In this document: in pieces, positions 14,272 through 18,566 of the stretch
Numbering within the stretch: the first letter of the stretch is position 1
Layout: each line of letters starts with the position of its first letter
Assembly: GCA_000990145.1 (NCBI GenBank)
Contig: LBSW01000002.1
Location: 1-18,566, forward strand
Length of the DNA: 18,566 nt
Origin: Parcubacteria group bacterium GW2011_GWB1_37_13
GTDB taxonomy: Bacteria > Patescibacteriota > Minisyncoccia > Phycocordibacterales > UBA9973
Direction of reading: 5' to 3'
Notes under the pieces: model-generated
Told to the model about the DNA's origin: nothing
Seen by the model: only the letters and a program-made list of their open reading frames with translations
The model's database searches: none
Position numbers and translations under genes: made by a program

Positions 14272-14299
14272 GGGGGGGTCTCCCTGTGGAGACCCCCCC
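14272..14299 (+). repeat. 12-bp perfect G/C hairpin after the micro-ORF
   Basis: Seven G then TCTCC (14272-14283), loop CTGT, and the exact complement (14288-14299). No T-run follows directly, so it is a strong mRNA-end stabiliser or a REP-like hairpin rather than a standard terminator. A GTAG occurs 8 nt before it (14260-14263); in classical REPs GTAG sits at the hairpin foot. Confidence 0.6.
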
Positions 14300-14307
14300 A
14301 GCAATAT

Positions 14308-14352
14308 AAAGTCCTTAAGACTTTTTTTAATGAGAAGAGCCCTAAGGACTTT
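14308..14352. terminator. Bidirectional terminator between micro-ORF and ruvB
   Basis: Plus strand: AAAGTC-CTTAA-GACTTT followed by further T (14308-14328), a compact intrinsic terminator. The alternative 10-bp pairing AAAGTCCTTA (14308-14317) with TAAGGACTTT (14343-14352) could serve ruvB transcripts on the minus strand. It lies between convergent units, directly after the ruvB stop. Confidence 0.6.
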
Positions 14353-14363
14353 TACTATTTATA

Positions 14364-15398
14364 CTACAAAAGTTTTTCTTGACCTTCTTTTGGATTGAAC
14401 CCTAAATGTTCATACGCTTTTTTAGTAGCAACTCTGCCACGAGCTGTGCGTTCAAGCAAACCTAATTGGATTAAATATGGCTCTATCACTTCTTCCAATG
14501 TTGCCTCTTCCTCTGAAAGAGCTGCCGCCATAGTCTTTAACCCCACCGGTCCGCCGTTAAATTTTTCAATTAATATTTCTAAGAATTTTCTATCAGAAGA
14601 ATTAAGTCCGATATCATCAACGGCGAGCATATTTAAAGCATCCTTGACTGTTTTGTGGTCCAAACTTTTCTTATCACTTTTTTTATTTACTTGGGCGAAA
14701 TCGCGCGCTCTTTTCAAAAAGTAATTTGCCGTGCGGGGAGTAAACCTGCTTCTTTTAGCAATTTCTTCTAAAGCATCGGGGACAAGCGCGATATTCAGAA
14801 GCTTGCTCGATCTTTCAATTATTTTAGCTATTTCTTCATTTGAATAAAATTCTAATCTAAAAACTCCGCCAGAAAATCGCGAACGCAACGGCGAAGAAAT
14901 AAGAGCAACGCGCGTGGTCGCGGCTATCAAAGTGAAAGGCGGGAGATCTAATTGAATAGTTCTAGCTGAAGGTCCTTTGCCGATAATTATGTCCAGAACG
15001 CCAGATTCCATCGCCGGATAAAGTATTTCTTCAACCATTTTATTAAGTCTATGGATTTCGTCTATAAAAAGAATGTCGCCCGGAGCCAGATTTGTCAGAA
15101 TAGAAGCCAAATCGCCCACTTTTTCAATTGCTGGTCCAGAAGTTATCTTCATTTGTCTGCCAGTTTCTTTAGCTATTAGGTGCGCAAGAGTGGTTTTACC
15201 TAATCCCGGAGGTCCGTAAAAAAGGATATGTTCTGGAATATGCCCGCGTTCTTCAGCCGCTCGCAATAGTATTTTAACGTTGTCTTTTATATGTTTTTGG
15301 CCGATATATTCATCCCAGCGGGTGGGGCGCAGAGTTTGATCTAAAACCACATCTTCAGTCCCTCGATCGTTTTTTTTGTTTATTTTAGAGATTGACAT
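14364..15398 (-). CDS. ruvB: Holliday junction branch migration ATPase RuvB
   Basis: 344 residues. The start SISKINKKNDRGTEDVVLDQTLRPTRWDEYIGQKHIKDNVKILL is the RuvB N terminus. AAA+ motifs: Walker A GPPGLGKTT (62-70), Walker B ILFIDEIHRL (109-118), IGKGPSARTIQLDLPPFTLIAATTR (beta-hairpin and sensor 1), SPLRSRFSGG (arginine finger region). C-terminal winged helix: GGPVGLKTMAAALSEEEATLEEVIEPYLIQLGLLERTARGRVAT. It drives branch migration with RuvA; ruvA is not in the window. TATTAT ends 7 nt before the ATG. Confidence 0.97.
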   Translation of the reverse strand: MSISKINKKNDRGTEDVVLDQTLRPTRWDEYIGQKHIKDNVKILLRAAEERGHIPEHILFYGPPGLGKTTLAHLIAKETGRQMKITSGPAIEKVGDLASILTNLAPGDILFIDEIHRLNKMVEEILYPAMESGVLDIIIGKGPSARTIQLDLPPFTLIAATTRVALISSPLRSRFSGGVFRLEFYSNEEIAKIIERSSKLLNIALVPDALEEIAKRSRFTPRTANYFLKRARDFAQVNKKSDKKSLDHKTVKDALNMLAVDDIGLNSSDRKFLEILIEKFNGGPVGLKTMAAALSEEEATLEEVIEPYLIQLGLLERTARGRVATKKAYEHLGFNPKEGQEKLL

Positions 15399-15506
15399 TA
15401 GTTTTATAATATGCTATACTACATAAGTAATACATTTATCAACACAGTATCAACATAGCTATACACATTATAGCATTTATGGTACTTTCCATATAGTAAA
15501 ATATAT
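15399..15506. promoter_or_regulatory. AT-rich divergent ruvB/leader upstream region
   Basis: Minus strand: TATTAT at 15411-15406 ends 7 nt before the ruvB ATG. The centre holds two DnaA-box-like sequences, TTATCAACA (15436-15444) and GTATCAACA (15447-15455), and a perfect inverted repeat GCTATA-N5-TATAGC at 15458-15474, of operator size. Plus strand: TATAGT (15492-15497) or TAAAAT (15497-15502) could be the -10 of the structured RNA starting near 15507; no good -35 is seen. No coding sequence. Confidence 0.4.
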
Positions 15507-15677
15507 TTAGAGATTATCTTGCAAGAAAGCATTAATCTCTAAGCAATCAGCCATCGGTTATACGAGTTTGCATAGGACGTTCTGGTCCGCCTCTGGCGCG
15601 ACTGGCGCTATCCTCTAATGATTTGTTACTCTTCTGGCCTAGCTAGAAAAGGATTGTTTAGAGATTAATGTTTTTTT
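15507..15677 (+). ncRNA. Structured leader/ncRNA before dapB with switchable helices
   Basis: Three strands compete. A (TTAGAGATTA, 15507-15516) can pair with B (15533-15542) in a perfect 10-bp hairpin. The longer B strand (15530-15548) can instead pair with C (15652-15670) in an unbroken 19-bp helix with one G-U; C is followed directly by seven T (15671-15677). Between B and C lies a GC-richer domain with small hairpins, GGAC-GTTCTG-GTCC (15575-15588) and CGCC-TCT-GGCG (15588-15598), a possible ATAG/CTAT closing stem (15572-15575 with 15608-15611), and four CTGG motifs, three of them TCTGG. This is riboswitch or attenuator architecture in front of the DAP/lysine operon, or an independent 6S-like hairpin RNA. 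It lacks the core motifs I know for the lysine (L-box) riboswitch and the T-box. Confidence 0.55.
15652..15677 (+). terminator. Terminator-like strand C with U-run before dapB
   Basis: Strand C of the B-C helix followed by seven T. If the 19-bp helix forms, transcription should stop here, 27 nt before dapB; if A holds B, C is free and RNA polymerase should continue. Confidence 0.5.
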
Positions 15678-15686
15678 CTTTTGTAG

Positions 15687-15692
15687 TATAAT
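15687..15692 (+). promoter_or_regulatory. Consensus -10 of dapB
   Basis: A perfect TATAAT lies 12 nt before the dapB ATG, after the U-run of the upstream RNA. The -35 region (TTAATG, 15665-15670) is poor and sits inside strand C. If used, dapB has a leader of about 6 nt and would not be under control of the upstream RNA. Confidence 0.5.
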
Positions 15693-15704
15693 AGTTAAGA
15701 TTTT

Positions 15705-16376
15705 ATGAGAAATAAAATAAAAATCGCTTTAATTGGTTTTGGTAAAATGGGACAAGAAATTGACACACTGTGTCACGAGTCCGAAAATTTTGAAGTAGTT
15801 TCAGTCAGCTTTAAAAATATAAATGACGAACTGGATATAAAAGGAATTAAAAAAGCGGACATTGCGATAGATTTCACATCCAAAGACGTAGTGATAAAAA
15901 ATATAGAAACGATAGCCAAGCTGGGCAAAAATTTAGTCATCGGCACTACCGGTTGGTATGACCATTTAGATAAAGTAAAAGCGCTAGTTGATAAATATCA
16001 AATAGGTTTAATATATAGCTCGAATTTTTCAGTCGGGGCTAATATTTTTTTCAAAATGATAGATTTCTCTGCGAAACTTTTTGCTAAGTTTCCCGAGTAT
16101 GATGTTTATGGATTAGAAATTCATCATAAAGCAAAATTGGATAGTCCTTCCGGCACTGCTTTAAAAATTGCAGGCAAGGTTAATGGATTACATTTTACTT
16201 CAATTCGGGCTGGGAGAAATCCCGGTTTTCATGAGGTTGTATTTGACAGCAATGCTGACGGTATAACATTGTCACACCAAGCGTATAATAGAGCGGGGTT
16301 TGCTAAAGGCGCTTTGGTCGCGGTGGAGTTTATTAAAAATAAGAAGGGGATGTATAGTTTTGAAGACATAATATGA
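15705..16376 (+). CDS. dapB: 4-hydroxy-tetrahydrodipicolinate reductase
   Basis: 223 residues, shorter than E. coli DapB (about 270) but with all key motifs: Rossmann IALIGFGKMGQEI (8-19), GTTGW (80-84), SSNFSVGANIF (105-115, usually APNFSVG), and catalytic EIHHKAKLDSPSGTAL (138-153) with His140, His141 and Lys144. It reduces hydroxy-tetrahydrodipicolinate with NAD(P)H in the diaminopimelate/lysine pathway. First gene of a tight operon: its TGA overlaps the dapA ATG (ATGA). The order dapB-dapA is inverted relative to the reaction order. Upstream lies the switchable RNA element. Confidence 0.95.
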   Translation: MRNKIKIALIGFGKMGQEIDTLCHESENFEVVSVSFKNINDELDIKGIKKADIAIDFTSKDVVIKNIETIAKLGKNLVIGTTGWYDHLDKVKALVDKYQIGLIYSSNFSVGANIFFKMIDFSAKLFAKFPEYDVYGLEIHHKAKLDSPSGTALKIAGKVNGLHFTSIRAGRNPGFHEVVFDSNADGITLSHQAYNRAGFAKGALVAVEFIKNKKGMYSFEDII

Positions 16377-17275
16377 AAAATATAAAATTTTTTGGTTCAA
16401 TTCCGGCAATAGTTACGCCATTCAAAAAAAATGGAGATTTGGATTTGCCAGCGCTGGAGAAATTGGTGGCGTATCAGTTAGATGGCGGAGTTGATGGTAT
16501 AGTTGTGGCTGGTTCGACAGGAGAAGCGGCTACATTAAATGATGAGGAGTACGTTGCTGTCGTCAGGACAGTAGTTAAAAAAGTTTCTGGAAAAGTTCCA
16601 GTAATTGCCGGAGCGGGTTCAAATGACACCAAGAAGGCAATTAATTTTTCTCATCTCGCAAAATCTGCCGGAGCTGATGCTTTACTGCATGTGACTCCTT
16701 ATTATAATAAACCGACGCCCAATGGACTTGTTCTTCACTACAAAGAAATTGCCAAAGCCGTTGATATGCCCATTATTCTTTATAATGTTCCGGGACGAAC
16801 TGGGTCTAATATAATACCTTCGGTTATTGTGCGAATTGCCCGAGAGGTGCCGGCAGTCGTAGCCGTCAAAGAAGCTTCAGGATCTTTGAATCAAATGATG
16901 GAAATTATCAATGAAGTGACAAAAAACGGCCCGAAAGATTTTGTCGTGTTAGCCGGTGACGATGCCATAGCATTGCCGCTTATTGCTCTTGGGGGTAAAG
17001 GCTGTATTTCGGTCGTTTGCAATGAAGTTCCGAAATTATTTTCCGATATGATCCACTTTGCTCTCGAAAATAATTTCAGGGAAGCAAAAAAATTGCATTA
17101 TGCCATGCTTGAATTGATGAATATTAATTTCATCGAGTCTAATCCGATTCCCGTTAAAACCGCTTTATCTATGATGGGAATCATTTCAGAGAGCTTAAGA
17201 TTGCCACTAACTTTTATTGAAGATAAGAATAGAACTCTGATTCAAAAAATCTTGAGAGGGTTAAAATTAATTTAA
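16373..17275 (+). CDS. dapA: 4-hydroxy-tetrahydrodipicolinate synthase
   Basis: 300 residues of a TIM-barrel class I aldolase-like enzyme. Landmarks: GSIPAIVTPF (8-17), AGSTGEAATL (46-55, with Ser48-Thr49 where many enzymes have Thr-Thr), HVTPYYNKPTPNGL (106-119), YNVPGRTG (137-144, Tyr137) and AVKEASG (164-170) with the Schiff-base Lys166. AGDDAIALPLIALGGKGCISV completes the pattern. It condenses pyruvate with aspartate semialdehyde, the committed step of DAP/lysine synthesis and the one usually inhibited by lysine. Coupled to dapB by ATGA overlap; dapL follows after 15 bp. Confidence 0.96.
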   Translation: MKNIKFFGSIPAIVTPFKKNGDLDLPALEKLVAYQLDGGVDGIVVAGSTGEAATLNDEEYVAVVRTVVKKVSGKVPVIAGAGSNDTKKAINFSHLAKSAGADALLHVTPYYNKPTPNGLVLHYKEIAKAVDMPIILYNVPGRTGSNIIPSVIVRIAREVPAVVAVKEASGSLNQMMEIINEVTKNGPKDFVVLAGDDAIALPLIALGGKGCISVVCNEVPKLFSDMIHFALENNFREAKKLHYAMLELMNINFIESNPIPVKTALSMMGIISESLRLPLTFIEDKNRTLIQKILRGLKLI

Positions 17276-17290
17276 ATTAAATAAAAAGAA

Positions 17291-18526
17291 ATGGCCACGA
17301 TTAATGAAAATTACAACAAATTACAAGGTGGGTATTTATTCGGAGAGATTGCTAGACGTACGAAAAATTTTATAGAAAAGAATCCAGGTATGGAGGTTAT
17401 GCGACTTGGCGTCGGTGACACGACTAGACCCTTAACACCAACTATTATTAGGGGATTACAAAAAGGGGTGAAAAGACTTGCTAATGTAAAAACATATATA
17501 GGCTATCAAGACGCAGAAGGCAAAGAAGGCAATATAAGGTTGCTAAATGCTTTTATAGGTTTTTATAAAACAAAAAGTATTAATTTGAAGGCAAAAGAAA
17601 TTTTTATCAACGATGGAGCCAAAACGGATTTAGCGAACATTCAATCAATTTTTGGGCTGGATAATATTGTGGCAATCGCGGATCCGGTATACCCGGCTTA
17701 TTTAGATAGTACCGTTATTGCTGGCAGGACAGGTAAATTTATTGATGGAAAATATCAAGATTTGGTATATATGGAATGTAATGAAAAAAATGGTTTTATT
17801 CCTGACCCACCCAAACAAAAAGTGGATATAATTTATCTTTGCAACCCCAATAATCCTACAGGCGCTGTGGCTACCAAAAAACAACTGAAAGCTTTTGTTG
17901 ATTATGCGCTAAAAAATAAAGCAGTTATTATTTTTGACGCTGCTTATGTTGAATATATTTCCGACAAATCTTTTCCCAAAAGTATTTATGAAATAAAAAA
18001 GGCTAAAAAATGCGCCATCGAGATTAACAGTTTTTCTAAGTGGTCAGGTTTTACAGGTGTTCGTCTCGGTTGGACTGTCGTGCCTATGGATTTGGTTATA
18101 GAAGGGACAAAAAAAGGCAAGATTAATAGTCTTTGGAGTAGACGTCAAGGTACTATGTTTAATGGAGCATGCAACATTGCGCAGGAAGGCGCTTTGGCGG
18201 CATTATCAACTGCCGGTCAAAAAGAAAGTAAAAAAATTTTAATTGCTTACTATATGAACAATGCAGCTATAATAAAAAAAGGTCTTTCCAAACTTGGCTT
18301 TAAGGTTTTTGGTGGAGAACATGCCCCATATGTTTGGGTGAAAACCCCGTCCAATTTAAGTTCTTGGGAATTTTTTAATAAACTTTTAGAAGAAGCGCAT
18401 GTGGTTGTAACTCCAGGCTCTGGATTCGGAGCGCAGGGGGAAGGTTATGTTCGCTTCAGTGCATTTGGAGACGCGCGAAATGTAAAAAAAGCGATGAAAA
18501 GTATTCAAAAGAATTTAAAATTATGA
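17291..18526 (+). CDS. dapL: LL-diaminopimelate aminotransferase
   Basis: 411 residues, the length typical of DapL. The N terminus INENYNKLQGGYLFGEIARRTKNF is diagnostic of the family. Fold type I aminotransferase motifs: RLGVGDTTRPL (38-48), GYQDAEGKEG (71-80), NDGAKTDLANIQSIFG, DPVYPAYLDS, CNPNNPTGAV (184-193), the PLP lysine Lys250 in NSFSKWSGFTGVRLGW, and phosphate/carboxylate residues near VRFSAFG. It converts tetrahydrodipicolinate directly to LL-DAP with glutamate as donor, replacing the DapD/DapC/DapE acyl route. Operon position directly after dapA supports this over a generic aminotransferase. Its TGA overlaps the next ATG. Confidence 0.95.
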   Translation: MATINENYNKLQGGYLFGEIARRTKNFIEKNPGMEVMRLGVGDTTRPLTPTIIRGLQKGVKRLANVKTYIGYQDAEGKEGNIRLLNAFIGFYKTKSINLKAKEIFINDGAKTDLANIQSIFGLDNIVAIADPVYPAYLDSTVIAGRTGKFIDGKYQDLVYMECNEKNGFIPDPPKQKVDIIYLCNPNNPTGAVATKKQLKAFVDYALKNKAVIIFDAAYVEYISDKSFPKSIYEIKKAKKCAIEINSFSKWSGFTGVRLGWTVVPMDLVIEGTKKGKINSLWSRRQGTMFNGACNIAQEGALAALSTAGQKESKKILIAYYMNNAAIIKKGLSKLGFKVFGGEHAPYVWVKTPSNLSSWEFFNKLLEEAHVVVTPGSGFGAQGEGYVRFSAFGDARNVKKAMKSIQKNLKL

Positions 18527-18566
18527 AAGTCATGAAATTTGGCGGCACATCAGTGGCCCATGCTTC
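18523..18566 (+). CDS. lysC: Aspartate kinase, N-terminal fragment (cut by window end)
   Basis: Only 14 complete codons are visible: MKVMKFGGTSVAHA. KFGGTSVA is the N-terminal signature of aspartokinases, the first enzyme of the aspartate family. It starts inside the dapL stop (ATGA overlap), so it belongs to the dapB-dapA-dapL operon. Given the short fragment the symbol is provisional; a fused or ThrA-type enzyme cannot be excluded. Confidence 0.8.
   Translation, partial: MKVMKFGGTSVAHA

Noticed and set aside
15507..15677. Known lysine (L-box) riboswitch or T-box before dapB
   Set aside because: No AGAGGUGC-type core or other L-box junction motifs, and no AGGGUGGNACCGCG T-box sequence could be found by eye.
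1..18566. CRISPR array, rRNA or tRNA genes
   Set aside because: No regularly spaced repeats, no rRNA-like segment and no cloverleaf were seen on either strand; a tRNAscan/Infernal run would be decisive.

Overview
The window is an AT-rich, gene-dense stretch of a small-genome bacterium. I read it as a Candidate Phyla Radiation (Patescibacteria/Parcubacteria) genome. The reasons are a T4SS-pilin-like secreted cluster of the kind seen in Parcubacteria, minimal versions of KhpB (no Jag-N domain) and YidC (no large periplasmic domain), short DapB, very few Shine-Dalgarno sequences, and the rpmH-dnaA-dnaN order of a bacterial origin. This taxonomic reading is inference from gene content; no rRNA gene is present.

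Layout. 1-3798 (+): the 3' end of a secreted/pilus-associated gene, a NYN-domain nuclease gene, a pilin-like gene broken into two frames, a membrane-anchored probable beta-propeller protein and a NUDIX hydrolase. 3812-5740 (-): khpB/jag, yidC, yidD, rnpA, rpmH, the conserved membrane-insertion and RNase P cluster. 5741-5897 is a candidate oriC with DnaA boxes, followed by dnaA and dnaN (+). 8478-11003 (-) is a class A penicillin-binding protein, divergent from tyrS (+). 12253-13014 (-) holds a tiny acidic protein gene and ruvC. 13015-14363 is an accessory island with GC-rich structured RNA-like segments on both sides of a RAYT (HUH/Y1) transposase gene. That gene is bounded by two identical 23-nt palindromes; a His-rich 39-codon ORF with its own structured leader follows. 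14364-15398 (-) is ruvB. 15399-15704 is non-coding and holds a leader/ncRNA with mutually exclusive helices. 15705-18566 (+) is dapB-dapA-dapL-lysC (lysC truncated by the window end), joined mostly by ATGA overlaps.

How the parts fit. The dap operon makes LL-diaminopimelate by the short aminotransferase route, supplying lysine and/or peptidoglycan cross-links for the PBP. YidC/YidD/KhpB/RnpA/RpmH serve membrane insertion, ribosomes and tRNA maturation. DnaA/DnaN/RuvB/RuvC serve replication and recombination. Several genes have a -10-like hexamer ending 6-7 nt before the ATG, suggesting leaderless mRNAs.

The strongest candidates for something undescribed are three. First, the 15507-15677 RNA element before dapB, with a 19-bp closing helix plus U-run and a competing upstream helix. 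Second, the 14003-14300 unit of promoter, structured leader and His-rich micro-ORF. Third, the 13059-13220 promoter/hairpins/terminator RNA beside the palindrome-bounded RAYT. All were found by eye and none has been tested by folding or database search.
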